DNA of 64,000 bases from Cardiocondyla obscurior (taxonomy: Eukaryota; Arthropoda; Insecta; Hymenoptera; Formicidae): positions 434,001 to 498,000 of the forward strand of contig NC_091892.1 in the NCBI RefSeq assembly GCF_019399895.1. The letters run 5' to 3'. A model generated the notes under the pieces. That model did not search any database, was not told the DNA's origin, and saw only the letters and a program-made list of their open reading frames with translations. Each line of letters begins with the position of its first letter. Position 1 is the stretch's first letter. A program made the translations under genes and the position numbers. Of this stretch, positions 49,210-63,584 are shown one piece after another.

Positions 49210-52200
49210 TCACTTCTTGTCGAATAACGCAAGTTTACTACGCACGGCACCTTCGCACACGACTAGCCGTTGCGCGGCCGAAATGCTGCTGATAGGCACG
49301 GGCCCTTCTAAACTAGCCCGCAGCAAAGTCAAACGGCTGGGACCAGCAGCGTCGCCGTGATCACCGAGTCTCCCTGCTTGCTTTCTTTCAAAGTATTCGA
49401 CGATCTTCGAAATGGTTTTACTTGACGAACCGATGCCATTTAATCGGTCCTCCCAGCAAGAATCGCCGCCGCCTAAGCTAGCAATATCCTCGGAGGAATC
49501 TGTGTAAATTGAACTGGTCCGATGATCGTCCAGGAGGAACAGACTGCTCGCCGCCGAGCTACTAAGAGTTGACGTGTGCCGTCGGTTCGGCGGCTCTGGA
49601 CTTAGGTCTTCGCCGACGCAGCTCCAAAAACCCGATTCACAACTGCCGCGTCTTCGCGGCTCCCAGCCGTCTCGGAAAAGCGGATGGGCAAACAAACTCG
49701 CGGCACCCACCTTGGTGGCAACCTAAGAATTTATGTAATAAATGTACACGATATTATTACACGTGGAAATAACGTATATGTTACAGATACTTGTAAACGT
49801 TTGCAATAATCGAAACTTCAAATCTGTATATTACAACGAAATATTTGAAATTTAAAAATTATTTAAGCACCTACTTTCCTCTCCCATTTTTTTCTGGCAG
49901 TAGGACTGCTCGGTTCGGAATTTGGCTTCTTTCTATCCAAAATCTTAGCAATGCTATCATTTTGCGCTGGCTTGAACTTGCCGCACGCGCTGTCGGTGAC
50001 GCTTGGTCGCACGTCCTCCAACGAGGGCAGCTCCAGACAGCTGGAGAACAAGTCGCCGAGAATTTTCTTGACGCCTCCCAACGCATGAAATGGATTCGCC
50101 GTCATTGGCCTGTAATGCGGATCGCGACGGCTAGCGAGCTCAGCTACTCGTCTGGCGGAATGACATCTCGCCTTATCAGACGGTGTTGCATTGTCACAAC
50201 CTCTCGCGTCTGCCGATTGACTTCTGAGTTTTGCGGTACGCCGCTTCGTCGTGCGTCCTTCCCGCGCGATCTCATCCATGCTGGACATGAGCGTTGGATC
50301 GACGGTCGATTGTCGTTTACCGATATTATTTTTTAATTCTTCCTCATAGATTGCTATCATGGTTTCCAAGCTGGTCGTGATTTCCGGAAAGGTCGGTCTG
50401 GACTTGGGTTCGTACTGGAAATAAATAAGCACGATATTAATTAGAATTTGGATCGGCAAATAAAGTTTTTAATTAATATAACTTGGCTCATCGATTAACG
50501 ACGAATAATAAAACTCGCCGAACATTCATATCAGCAGATATTTCACGTATGCAACCCATGAATACTATCGATCCGGTAACAGCTACACTAATCTTCGATC
50601 ATTCACACCGAATTGCGCATTGCATGGCTTTACTGTTAGATATCATCATACTCACCGTGCAGCAATTGAAGGCAAGTTGGAGGAAGGCGGGCGGTGGATC
50701 GGCGGCCGCGCAGATCTCCGCCACGGCCAGGTAATCGAGGCCAAAGTTATCTGAGCGTGGCAGAACGTCCGGATCTGCCGGCACCCGGCCGATCAGCTCG
50801 CACACGACGATGCCGAATGAGAATACGTCGGATCTGTGGTCGTACCACTGGCCCTTTAGGCACTCGGGCGACATCCAATAAGGACTGCCGACGGTGCTGA
50901 GCCGGTAGCTTGTGCTAGGGTCAGGTATCTTTGCGGCCAGACCGAAATCGCCCACAACTGCCATCATTTCGTTGTTACCTTCGTCTTTCTTAATCAAGAC
51001 ATTCTTCGACGTAAGATCGCGATGAAAAATACCGCGGCTGTGTAAATAGGCCATGCCACGAGCTACATCTTTCGCCAAATTCATCCGAACGAGATGCGGT
51101 AACGGCGTGTGCCGTGACATGATCAGTTGTTCCAAGCTGCCGCCGTTAATGTACTCCGTTAACGCATGCAGCTGACCCTCGTGTACACACACTCCCATAA
51201 ACCTGAAAATAAAAAACTCATAATAGCGTCTTTGAAAACTTTTCACTTATTTTTTACAATAAAACGAGATCTTAACGCTATCTTTATAAATTAAAAAAAA
51301 AAAAAATTAAAAAAAGAATTATCTTAAAAATAATGTTTTCCAATATCTCCACCGCGTATCTAAAACATAAAGTGATTGCGATAATTGATAATGATAAACC
51401 CGAGGATTAACGTCTAATACAGCAAAAACCAGATTCTTTAATCGTTTTAAAAATGTAGAACACACCTGCGATCTTCATTTTTACTTGTATAAATTATCGC
51501 AAATCCAAGCAAGCTTCATTAGAGATTTAAATGTATACGATGCGATGATATTTTTAAAATGGTTAAAAGGTAAAATAGTATTTGCACGTCACGTTTACGC
51601 AGGCGAATTCTAAACTTGTCGCTTTTATCAATACAGTGATTTTCAAATGAGATTAGATAACGCGAACGTGTACAAAAGAACAGAGTTGACGAACAATCAT
51701 AATATCGTTACTACAAATGTATAACGTGCTTGCCGTCTCTAATTTACGAAACGCGACAATAAATGAAATAAAAAGTTCAAACATGTGCAGTTTAATCTGA
51801 ATAAAAATAATATAAATAACTAAAATTGTAATAATAAGTAAAAATGTGTCTAATAATAAAAATTAAATTAAAGAAAACGTGCATATAAATCGCATTAAAA
51901 TGCAAGAAGATATTTGTGAGTAACATATCGTCCAATACTGTTTTATCATTTATCACCCGCTTATTAAATAATAAAACTAAATGCAAATGCGTTTTTGAAA
52001 CAAATAAAGAGTCTAGACATTTATAATATGTGTGTTAATCGTCGAGATATTATCGGCGTTATCTTTATAGCCCCAATATACATCCTAGATTAAATGTTAA
52101 AGAAAATTAAACATTGTCTTGTTTCAAAGAAACACAATGATCTCGTTTATCAGAAAATATTTTGCAACAAAATAATTATTGCTCAATATTCAATGTATTA

Positions 52201-55200
52201 TTCAATGAAAAGTGTTGTCAAATGTCGTATTACAAATTTGTTAATTTTTAATTATACCGTGCAACAAACAAATATTTTTGTCAAGTTTACAATGTATATC
52301 AATGTTTAAATTAATTAAATAAAATATTAATTTAAAAGTACAAGTATTAAATATGTATTAATTATACGTGATAAAATAAGGATTTCCGATATAAACGATA
52401 ATTAGTATTTGTATTATAAATTATAATTAGTTTCTAAATCAATGTGCCCACAACGTAGAGTCTCTTTAAATTTTTGCTATTATTTCAATAAATGATAAAA
52501 TTACAAATCAGAATACATTTCAAAAAGATCAGGACATTGCGACAAGACGATTTGATAACGTCCTAAAAAAAAAAAACAAAAAAAAAATATACTTTACTTG
52601 CATCTCTCGCGCAAAAGTTAATCGGTGAGTGCACTTTGCTTTATCGCGAGGGTAAGATCTTGCATAAATGGCGAAGGAAAAGAAAATCACGTGTTGCGCC
52701 GTGTCGTCCCGATTTCGAGGCGTTTCTCGCCGAGCATGTCGACGCGTTTCTCCCACAAGCGACAAAAAAAAAAAAGAAGAAGACAAACAAACCGAGCGAA
52801 AGAGAAATTTCTGACGGGGAATTTTTCCCGGACGAAACACGGACGATATGCATATACGATGCTCCAGTTTCATTTTTTTTTTTTTTTTGTCGATCAGATA
52901 AGAGGAGAAATTGTCGTTTTTTTCGCGCTTTCCGAGACTGCCGTTTGCACAATTGATACATAGTAGAAGCATTAATTAAACGATGTTAAAAAAATTCTAA
53001 AGACTAAATAGACGTTTGACACTATGCTTCAACGAGAAGAAAGATAATCTTCAAAGCCGTGTAAAAGTTGAGATAATAAAGCGAATGAAGATGCACGTCT
53101 ATATGAGCGGATAAAACAAGTCTTATCTCACATTAATTGTATAATCATTTTCTACCGATTTCGAGCCGAATCACAATGTAAATTAGCCACGCACATAAAT
53201 CAAAAGTCCGATGCCAAGTGTACGGTGGCGGGTGTTTGACCATGCCGCGTCATTATCTACTAGTCGAGTACCAGAGCGGCGTTTTCTCTTTCGACCGGCT
53301 AGTCGAATTCATTTTCCGCAAGCCAAATATTATGTAAAAGGCCGTTCGTGTGTAAAACGAGCGTCTGTAAATCGATTGAGAGCACGTTCGAAGAGACAAG
53401 ACAAGAAATATGTGGAGTTTCTAAACGACGCGAGAGATATTTTCGGGTATTTGTTCGGTTATTTTCATTCAGTCGCTCTCGTCGACGATGCTGCACCCAA
53501 TTGTTTAATGCGGAAAGTCGTTCCAAACATTATGATTGAAATGTTGTAACGATACCACGTTGAATATTCGATGCTGCACTAACATTACGAAACCGATGTT
53601 TGTAGCCAGTTCCTCGAAAATATTGCGGTATTTGATTATTATACTTTAGCAGTAATATTACGATAAAAAAGATATCATATTTTAATAATAAATTATAAAT
53701 ATATATATGTATATTGTATATAGATTTATTTAAAAAATAAATATTAATAAGACTAAATACGGCAATATTAAAAAGCAACACGATAACGCCAAGGTATTTC
53801 TTTCATTATCACACATTACGAATGTTCCTTTCGTCAGGCGCTGTTTAAAAATATCCGGCTTCTTTGCGGAATATCTTGCGCAACGTCAAGACTTCCTGAA
53901 ATTAATGCAAGACATCCAGTATAGACGCTGTGACGCTATAGCAACTCGGCTTACGACAGGCGCGGGTGTCGCGATACACGTGGTAAACGCCGTGATGAAG
54001 ATGATAACTATTTTTACGGCTGAGTCAGCCGGGCGCGTGGAGGATCCTCAGAGGATCCGCGGAGTTTTCGCGGAGACCTCACCGAGGGAAATGCCAGAAA
54101 TAAGATCCGCTAGGTCCGCGGCGGGTAAACACCGTATCCGAATCTGGGCCAAGCCGTTTATATCGTCGGAATGCGTTGTCGCAGCGCGGCACATCCCGTC
54201 AAACGCACCGTCGCGTTAGCAAGGGTTACGTCACAACTGTCGAGAGGCATTTAATTTCTAAAGTAAAATAAAAAAAAAAAACCGCAAAAAAGAACCTTTA
54301 CATTCCGGACTTTTCGTATTGAGAATGTTCCTAAGCGATCGGATAAAAAATGTTGTAGGAAGCGTTCTTCCTCACTTTAGATTCTCTCCTCAGCTGTGCA
54401 TCCAGCAAGGAATTTTCGCAACGAGTGCAACGTGCCGAGCTAACCGCCGTTACCGCTAGGCTAAGATATTATGTCGTAATTCGTAACGAGCGTAGTTAAA
54501 GCGCAATACCGTTTTTTCTAATCTTTTTTACCTATTTCAGTAATTCCCCAAGCGAGAAAAGTTGCACCGATACGCTCGCCGGACGATAGACCAAACAGAC
54601 GACGCGTTCTGCAACTTGGATCGGTGTCGATTACAACCGACTACTCCAAGTACACGGTCGCCACGTGTTTCGCTAACACCGCGAAGTCACTTGATACGAG
54701 AATCTTGTGCCAGAATTTTGGCACAATGCCGAAAAAGAAGATCTTAAATTCATTTCGCTACAAGACAAAACAAACCTGAATTTTGTTGCGAACCGACTGC
54801 AATATAGGTACATATAATGCAGCTTTTGAAAAAATAGTAAGATATAGAGAATTTTCCATGAATATCCTATGTATAAATTCTATGTATAAACGAGACTTTT
54901 ATGTAGAAATATATTTTTTAAAAACATATTTTTTTTTAATCTCTTATGATCTACCATCAGTCAATTTAACCCGCATTGAAATAGCGCGGGTGAAAAAGAG
55001 GGTCGACACAATAATTAACCGGGCAAGCAGAGCGGGCAAAATTTATTTTATCGTCCTCGTCAAATTCGGCACATACGGCCGAGCGATTTTCTTCGATCGC
55101 AAAACGGAGTTTCACTGGGCAAAAGTGAACCGGACTCGATTCTCGCGTCTTACTCACCTAAGTATGTTCGGATGGCTGAGCTTGTTCATCAACTGGACCT

Positions 55201-55279
55201 CCTTGAGCATATTCGGCCTGTTCGCTGCCAGCTGATTCATTTTGAGCACCATCACCTGACTCGTCACTTTGTGAGTAAC
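49210..55279 (-). CDS. cdi: TESK/center-divider-type protein kinase, 5' partial
   Basis: Four minus-strand exons (55279-55158, 51202-50656, 50414-49875, 49722-49210) join in phase to give the last 573 aa. The first visible exon starts VTHKVTSQVMVLKMN, with the ATP-anchoring Lys in MVLK, and ends HPNILR. The next continues FMGVCVHEGQ, with the TESK-specific catalytic loop HRDLTSKN, the DFG of GDFGLAA, and SPYWMSPECL. LIM kinases have HRDLNSHN instead, and no LIM domains are seen, so TESK fits better. A Ser/Pro-rich C-terminal tail of about 350 residues follows. TESK kinases phosphorylate cofilin/ADF and so stabilise actin filaments; the Drosophila relative is center divider. The glycine-rich loop exon is missing, probably because it lies beyond position 64000. 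The donor at 49874 (AAA|GTAGGT) was chosen over a phase-breaking GT four bases downstream. Confidence 0.88.
51203..55157 (-). other. Large intron within the kinase domain of the TESK gene
   Basis: The 3.95-kb phase-2 intron separates HPNILR from FMGVCV. It has a consensus GTGAGT donor and a TTATTTTCAG acceptor. Open frames inside (for example 52529-52972 on both strands, 53211-53549, 53905-54219, 54783-55235) have no recognisable domain; the 52.5-53.0 kb ones are driven by A/T runs. No mobile element was recognised. Confidence 0.65.
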
Positions 55280-56574
55280 CTGGAAAAATGAAGCCAGAGG
55301 TTAGCGACACGCGTCGTGGCGTGGTATGCAGTCACGCTGCTATTGACGTTAGATGACACAACAGATATGCACACGTAACCGTACCGATTCTTCGCGCTGC
55401 GAATTTCATCGAGGTCAGAAGCGCAAGAGCGTTCCTCGACCGGTATAATAATCTCGAGACATTTTACAAAATATTGCATACTTTTCAGTTTAACGCAAAA
55501 TGGTAAAACTTGCCCGCGCGATACGCTAAAGTAAATTAACAACACGCGTTCTCAACCTACATAATTAACAATTACGTCTTCCGAGTATACACATTAAAGA
55601 AAAATTAACCAAGAGTCCGTTTTCGCACGTGGCACGAATAATACCCGCGAGGCGATATTTCTCGCGAAAGAGAAACTTATTAATGAAACTGTAGCATCTG
55701 GTCGGCGTAAGATGCGCTCGTAAAAGCGTCGACCGTGCCGCACGCAGCATCGTTCAATGTCGAAAATGGACATGCGGGCCGCAATTCCTTTATTAGCCTT
55801 GAAAGCTGCCGCGCGGTTGTTTCAACGAGTGCAATCACCGCGGCGCATCGCCAGCGTTTTCGATTACCGCCGAGGAAAGACCGCTTCGTGGAAAACATTA
55901 TTGGATAAATTAATTATTGCAAATTGCTACGTTACGCTACAATAAATGGTAAAATAAGAAATTGTACCCGGTACGGAATTATCTAATAGAGGCATATTAA
56001 AACATTTACGAAGAGATATTATCGCTGATTTCATCAGGGAAACTATCATTAAAATTTCTCTATTTACCGAACCTGTTACAAACAAGAATCTTTTATAATA
56101 AGATATATATAGGGCGTATATTGCACGCTATATATATATTACCGCTAAACGAGCTAATTATACATATGTATTTTCAGATAACGTAAACAGTATTTAATTG
56201 CAGTCGTCTCCCACCAAGTTGCGGGGAACACGGTTGTAAATTTTTTTTCCAGACTTTTAACGATAAAAAAAGAGACGTCACATTTATGCCCGCGGGTATT
56301 CGGGCGTAGAAATAAAACCGAGAAATTGACGCGTATTCCTTGCGACGACGCGGAAACATCTTCCGAGAGCCCAAGAGGATTCCGCGGGTTAAGGACCACT
56401 GGATTACATCAACGCGTTCCTCCAGCCGATCTTCGCGGCGCTGAAAGGCGTAATGCATTCTTTCACATTCCAGCGCTCGCGCACTTTACCGTTCGTCTCG
56501 GATTTCGTCTCGGCTCGAAAAAGAAGTCGGTTAAAGATGAGACGGAAAAGGTGATGAAAGTGGAGACGCGAAAC

Positions 56575-56610
<36 letters not shown>
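56575..56610. repeat. (GA)n microsatellite
   Basis: About 16 GA units. They give the Arg-Glu and Ser-Leu runs in open frames on both strands. Confidence 0.95.
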
Positions 56611-56624
56611 GTATCTTTCTCGTG

Positions 56625-56653
56625 GTCGGCGTCGGCGTCGGCGTCGGCGTCGC
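56625..56653. repeat. (GGCGTC)n hexanucleotide repeat
   Basis: Four to five tandem hexamers just after the GA tract. They encode Arg runs on the minus strand, which should not be taken as protein. Confidence 0.9.
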
Positions 56654-59600
56654 GAGATGGAAATTTCGGGGGTTAAAAAGTCGGGAATAATATCCAAGAG
56701 GAATCTAGCCAGGATTCCGCAGAGATGCCTTTTGGCGGGCTCCACTGTTGGGTCGTGGCCAAACGGTGACGAATACGAAAGATCAAGTCCGAGTCTGTCG
56801 TAAACAGAACGATTGTGAACCGTCGGGGATTCGCGATAAAAAGGAAAGAACCTGGAAGAAAGCGCTGCACAAATTTATTTTTCCCTCAAAATCGCTCGAA
56901 CGTAAAAATTAATGTGTCACATGTCCGATCACGTCGTTCTCGCTAATCCTGAAACGGCAGCCGTGTGTCATTTTATATTGCTTCTATCTCTTTAATAAAC
57001 GGCTCGTGTAATTGAAAAACGAAGGAAATGTGGAGGAGAATACAGATAGCTAATGAATCAACCGATGGAAGGGTCAGACGGCAGTGTTGGTCACCTGCGC
57101 CGATTCATTTGAATACTTCCCATTGTCTCGAAAGCACCGGCCTTGCTGTATTTTCTACGCACTACGCGCCATTGTGTTTACGATCGCAGAGAGAAAGCAT
57201 GCACGGTAATTACATTGTAACGGCGGGTGATTAATGACTCCTTGAGCGCCGCATGCGTAATGCGAAACACGTTTCGCGCCTTTTCACCCACACGTGGAGG
57301 AGGCTACGTGTAAGGACGATCGGTACAAAAGGCAAATTAAAATTAAACGAAAGCTGGTGCCCGTTATTCGAAAACGAGATAACGAGATAGCGTCTGCAAA
57401 ATGTCAATTTAGAAAACTGGAACAATTAATTCTAGGTATTTCTATGAGAGCAAAAGAGATTTTTTTTTATCCTTTTTATCTTTACGTTTTGCAAGTGCAA
57501 AGTATCATTAATTACTTTAATCTTAAGCGTTGACAAATAAAATGCCAATGCATTGTCAGACCGATTAAATATTTCGTAATATTTTTTTTTTTTTTTTTAA
57601 AGCTGTAATAGTTTCGGATTATTTCTCTTCGTCATTTTTACAGGAAAAAATTTAAAGTTTTATTGAATAATACTTTAGATTGATTTCTAGATTGATTTAC
57701 TCCCTGGGGGATTTATTTCAATTTGAATGTATAAGAATGAAACACAGAGAACGTACTTCATCTATCAAGTATCGTTCCAAGAAGCTGTGGTGCAATTAAG
57801 AGCAACGAACCAATTAGCAAGCGCACTGGACTCTGTAAGCTTGAAAGCCCTCTCTGCAAAAGTCTGTCTCGTACGTTCGCAATCACCGTCGATCATTCCA
57901 GTCAACTGTCTAATTATAAATGCGCCTAAGAGATGAAGAGTACAAAATAGGGATTTAAAAACGACGAGATTACTTGAATTTCGTCTGTTTCGCATAATAT
58001 TTAACCCAGCGGCTATTTATGACTCTGCAACACGCGACGTAGCGTAATAAATTTTCTTTAAATAAATATGGAGAGGAATAAAAATTGTGTACGGTCCTTT
58101 TCATTTTGCGGCATCGCGATTTGAGAAATTGGCAAAAATGAAAATACTTGTGATTCCGTAAAGTGGGAAAAATCGATTAAAAACGATATAGCTGCAGAGA
58201 AACCGGACGTGCGAGAGACTTTCTAGGCTCAAACTTTTTCAGATGGAAATCCACATGCCGCGAATCGCTTGCTAAAGGTTACCTGCACTCACATGTAAAT
58301 CCATTCTGGGGATTAGCACACGAGCTATAACGGCATAACGGCTATAATTTTTATCATAAACCTATCGCCAACTTTAACCAGAAATATATACTCAAGTGAT
58401 ACCTATTTTACAGTGTTACAGGCTTCACGTTACGTAAATTGCGGCAACGACATAAGAGGAGAAGCTCTAAAAACTCGAAACTCTGCAAATTTTGAGACGC
58501 GGTATAAATAAGTTTTTCTCATATAAATTAATGTAACAGAAATCCGCAGCGAGCCGTGATTAATTAAAACTTGACGCGAAACGCGTGTGCTATGCAAAAG
58601 GAGGAAAAATATCTGTTAAAGTGGATTTTATTAGCTGAGCCAAAGGTCAGCTGTACGCTCGGCGCGACCCGCGCTACAAGACTTTCAATTCTGCAAACGA
58701 GAAATGTGCGATTATTCGCAGCCCCGGTCGTGACGTCGCGGGAATAAATGTCGGGAGGAAGTGACAGTCAAGGTCACAACGGCGTACAATGAATGAGAAT
58801 TTCTCAAGCGAACGAACAAACGCACAGGGTATCGATCGATTTCTTTCTCACGGCGCGTGTCTCGCAGGACTTTCTCCCTATTTCTAAAGATCGCGAGCGA
58901 AAGATAATACACCCGAGTATTTTTTTTTTTTTTTGTAACAGCAGGTGTACCTAAATCTGCCTCGTGAAACGCATACCGCGCATTCAACTTCCGTATACTA
59001 ATAACAATTAACAGAAACCTAGATATATCGCACGCAACGCAAGCCGCACAGACAACGTATGCGTAGATAATTACGACATGAATGCAAAGTAAGATATGTT
59101 TTTACACGCTGTTGAGAACGTTAAGCGGGCACGTGGCGTAGCAGCGGATCAAACTTAATTAATTTCTTCTGTAATTACTATAAAGTAATTAGCATCGTGT
59201 CGATCGAAAAATGATTGTTTCGACCTAGCGCAGCTTGACAGTTATTAGAAAGGAAAGACCTTAGGAAAGGAAGGTACGATATGGTCGAGTGAAAAGAACT
59301 TGTCACGTGCACGTGCACATGCACACGTATAGGTATCCGCGGCGGAGAAATTTACCATTTTGCGTGTCAAGTATACTTACTAAGAAATAAATGACGATTT
59401 CACGCGCTCTCTTCTCGCCTCTCTTTAAATTCTCTTCGATCACGTTAATTAACGATTGTTCCGCGCGAGAATTAATCTCAGAATTTCGAGATTGACTCCG
59501 AGTATCGCTGACCTCTGCGTATCTTCTTCGCGGCAGCGAGATCACTCTATAATTATACTCGGAATAAATAAAAAAACAATGTGCAACCTACATTTAAATG

Positions 59601-62600
59601 ACGTCAATCTCGGTTCTGCTCGTTGACAATTAACAATTACGGATTTGAACACGCTTGAATCTCGAAGGCTCGAAGAGCAATGACGCAAAGGTTGACATAT
59701 AGAATTTTTACGGAACTCAGCGAGGAAGGTGTCGGAAGATCTGACGGAAAGCTTTCACGTGTTATTGAAATAAATTTCAAAGCTGCACTTAATTATTCGA
59801 ACCGATAAGTATAAGACGGGAGATAAGGCGCGGAGGAAAAAGCGGAAGAGTAGTCAACTTTTCCTCTTTAAGAATGCAGAGTAGTTTTTACAAGCCGCAA
59901 ACAAACGCCTCCGCGATGCAGTCTTGGCTGCGGAAGTATGCAAGTCGACGTGCACGTGTGTGTCGCGCAGGTGAGAACGGTAACGAATCGAATCGCGGGG
60001 AAGGCAAACGAGCGAGGCTCATTAGAGAGTGTTCGTACTCCATGGTCAGCGCGCCGTGACCGGCTTTCTCATTTACCTCCAACGTATATGCGTGAGAGGT
60101 GAGAGGGGAAGGAAATGCTAGTGTTGCGAACCTCTTGAGTCACAAGCAAGGTCGTCATTTCCGACGAACGAACGAGAGCGGGCGAATCTCTCATCGGCAA
60201 TCGTTTCTCGCCGCGCCAAAAATCGAAAAACCGTTAACTCGTTCCCGAATTACTAATTAAGATTCGCGCGATATGGACCGTTCTCGAGATTAAAAAATCT
60301 TTTCATTAGCACTCACGATTTTACTATATTCACGTATACATATATAAAACAAAAGTTGCGCGAGGAAAGAATAAGTAATTAATTAATTAATTATGGAGTA
60401 CGGTATTTTAACTAACATAAATTTGCACCGCAAAGTGTAAGTAGAAAAAAATTCTGCACGTTTTTCGGAAAAGTTAAATTTAGAAATTAAACATTATCGT
60501 ACGCTTGAAATTGAGTGACACCCGGCTCCTCTCATTTGTCAGTCTATTTCTTAATTGACGCCAGGTAATTCGGTGCCTTAGTCATGGTCGATAAAATTTT
60601 ATTTTTTTGTAATTAAAACATCCGGAATGTCTACCTATTGTCAATTATAATTAGGAAGAACGCAAGTTCGCAATTAATATCGTCATTTCCGTGAAATGCG
60701 ACATTTGTCAAGTTTCCGCTCCACATCATGGTGGGGGGGATACTTGGTAATCGTAAAATTTAATTTTTAATTATAGCCGCTGTTAATTAAAGTTATCGAA
60801 AGTTACCGTAATACCGGGTGCGATAGTTCACATGGTTAATTTAGTACATAAGTTCTCCGGTAACATATATCTATGTTAAAACAACAATATATTCAAAGGC
60901 ACTATTCTAAAAATATTCGAAAGAGATACAACTTAAATGTGGCAAAAAAACAAATTTAAAAGACTTGATTATAAATAATCGCTTAATAATGATACAGCGG
61001 TAATTAATAATTACGGATAAAAATAATTATATTATCGATCGATCTTACTTCCATATAGAACTAATTAAACAGTCTTTTTTTTCCCTTTTTTTCAGGAAGT
61101 TTCTACTTTCCGTTTACTCACGGTTTCACGAGGTGTTTCCAATTAATTATAAGGCGAGAAATTAGGAGAACGCAAACTGTTTCGCGCGCGGGTTTCATAG
61201 CGGCGATTACGTATGGCGAACGCGGCGAATGTTTCGACGCGAACGATCGGAACGGCCTGACAAATAGCACGAATAACGCTCTTAGAAAACCGTTGCTCCG
61301 ACGATTCGCTATAAAGCTATAAAGAAATTGCTACAATTTCAGCGCAACCGTGCGTTATTTTATATCGCGGGTAATCTCACGCGTAAATCTGCATTTCAAT
61401 TTAGACAGCCATATTTATCGAAGGTTGAAATTTTCTCAAATAAGAAGGTCAATAAAGACAATTGACTTTCTAAAAAAAAAACTGCTAAAAAAATGTTTAG
61501 CAGTTTTATTCTTACTGGTTGAATTTAATTTTCAGATAGAAATTACACGAATAACATTCAATCGCAAACTTTGTTACGGGAATAAATAAAATACTCGCCC
61601 GCTCGCAATATAATAGGGAATATTACCGAGCGATTAACCGGATCATGAGACCATCTTCAATCGCGTTGCATCCAGCGAGCAGACTTTCGCCTCCATTACT
61701 TGCGGAGAGACATTCGTACGTCGAATCATCGCGACGACCACGATGATATTCAAATCCGCGATATTCATCATGCGCGATCGGTAGAGCGCTCTTCCATGTT
61801 CGTCGATCGTCAGAATAATCGCGTGGTATAACCATTATGCGTGTCATTATCGATAATTCAGCGCGTTTTCACTAGGCGCACTCGCATTATAGGTACCGTT
61901 CGCAAAAACCTCCCTGGGATCACCGACGTAGATAATAATTACATTCCGCGGCGACGTGACGATTTATCCGCGACGGTGGAGTGCAATAGCAAAGAATTTG
62001 AACGGGAATTCTTCCCGATCTTCTCGCGTCGACTTTCGCCCGATCGAGGATTAACGCTGACGGCGGAATCACGATTGGGACAGTTACGTACGTACATGCG
62101 AGATTTGCCGTGTGAGAACGAGGCGTCGTTTCCTCATAGCTATTGATTTCCCAACAAAACTGATTTTTTTTTCCCCTCGCAGCGAGCGAGGGAAAAAGTT
62201 AAATTTCCACAAAAGTGAGCGTTTAATGAAGATACTTTACGGAAAGAAATTCGCGGAACAATTTTAGTCAAACGTCGGAGCGTACAGTCTCACGACCGCA
62301 ATTTTTATTAATAGAAATAAAAGTCCCAATTTCGTAATGACGATCGTCGTGTCTTTTTTCGATTAAGCGCTCGGGCGGAATGGGAACCGTAATTGAACAC
62401 GTAACGAACGGTGATATCGAGGGCCTCGGTGAAGGGAAATTCTATCGAGCCTGCGGGCGACCCGCATCAAAGAATTTAAGCCACCGGGGAAGATGAGAAC
62501 GCGCGTAGGTGGAATGAACGACGGAGAACAAACGGGAAGAGCTCCTCCTCCTCGCGGGTTGCCGAGAACATCTCGTAAGACTCGTTTTTCTCAACAGGCC

Positions 62601-63501
62601 GCTCGCGAGAACCTCGTTTCCTCGCAACAACGACAGTTTCGCAACGGACGGACGGTTGATTGCGTAATACGCAATTGCTCGAAACGATCGTAGAGCCGAA
62701 ACGCGGCACGCGATAAGCGTCGCCAACGAAATATGCGTCTCGGATGCACCTTATCCAATATTCATGCGAGCAACGCGGTTAATAGGAAAAGATAAGAGGA
62801 CCGTCCGCTTCAACAAAATTACGTCCTTCGATACGATAGAAAACTGTCTACAATATTTGTATTGTAAATTTGCTTGTTGACCGAGCGGTGGAACGTCATA
62901 ATTTTATTTTTATTCCTTTATTATAAAGTCAAGTTTAAAGTCAGAATTGCACTTGGCAGCACGTAAAAGAGAACTGTGCACGTTACAAATTAATCTGGAT
63001 AAGAAGTGCTTGATATGTCTTTCAAGCTACTCTAACGCAGTCGTGTAAACTTGGCTCGATATTCATTGCAGTTGAAAAGATTTTAAGCTCGGACTTGTTA
63101 TTCGTCGCGGTACACGCATTACGATTCGTCGCGATGCACGAAGGCACGACTACGCATATGGGAGCCCGTTGGTTTAAAAATAGATCCCTTTCATCTTTTC
63201 TTTCTATATCTTGCTTGAATCTTTCATATTATAAATTTCACATTATAAAAAGACTTGTTTTTAAATTTTTACGCAAACTGAAATATTTTAGAGGGAGTAG
63301 GTTTAAAGAAGATCAGCGAGCAACTAACTATTTACATACGCCAATCTATGCGTTTAGAAAAAAAAAAAAAAAAAAAAAATGTCGAAGAAAAATTCTTTCA
63401 TTTTCCGTTAATCTCGCCGATTCCAATTTTAGGCTTAGGATTGAACCAACTGCTCGGCCACGAAATTTTGTAAGCAAGTTTGTTCGCAGTTGGTGATTAA
63501 A

Positions 63502-63584
63502 GAGCATGCGACCGCATGCTCAGCTAGAAAATTGATGTACTGACTCAAAACTCTTGGCACGGCAATTGCGCTATCGTGCCAAGA
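63502..63584. repeat. Pair of short perfect hairpins
   Basis: The first has arms GAGCATGCG (63502-63510) and CGCATGCTC (63513-63521) with a 2-nt loop. The second has arms TCTTGGCACG (63552-63561) and CGTGCCAAGA (63575-63584) with a 13-nt loop. The second contains TTGGC...GCCAA, resembling an NFI-type dyad. They are too short for a typical microRNA precursor. Confidence 0.6.

Noticed and set aside
52529..52972. Four overlapping frames over 100 codons on both strands
   Set aside because: They arise from long A and T runs and GC-rich patches inside the kinase intron; Lys/Phe homopolymers dominate and no domain is visible.
56326..56745. Frames with Arg, Ser-Leu or Arg-Glu runs
   Set aside because: They are products of the adjacent GA and GGCGTC simple repeats.
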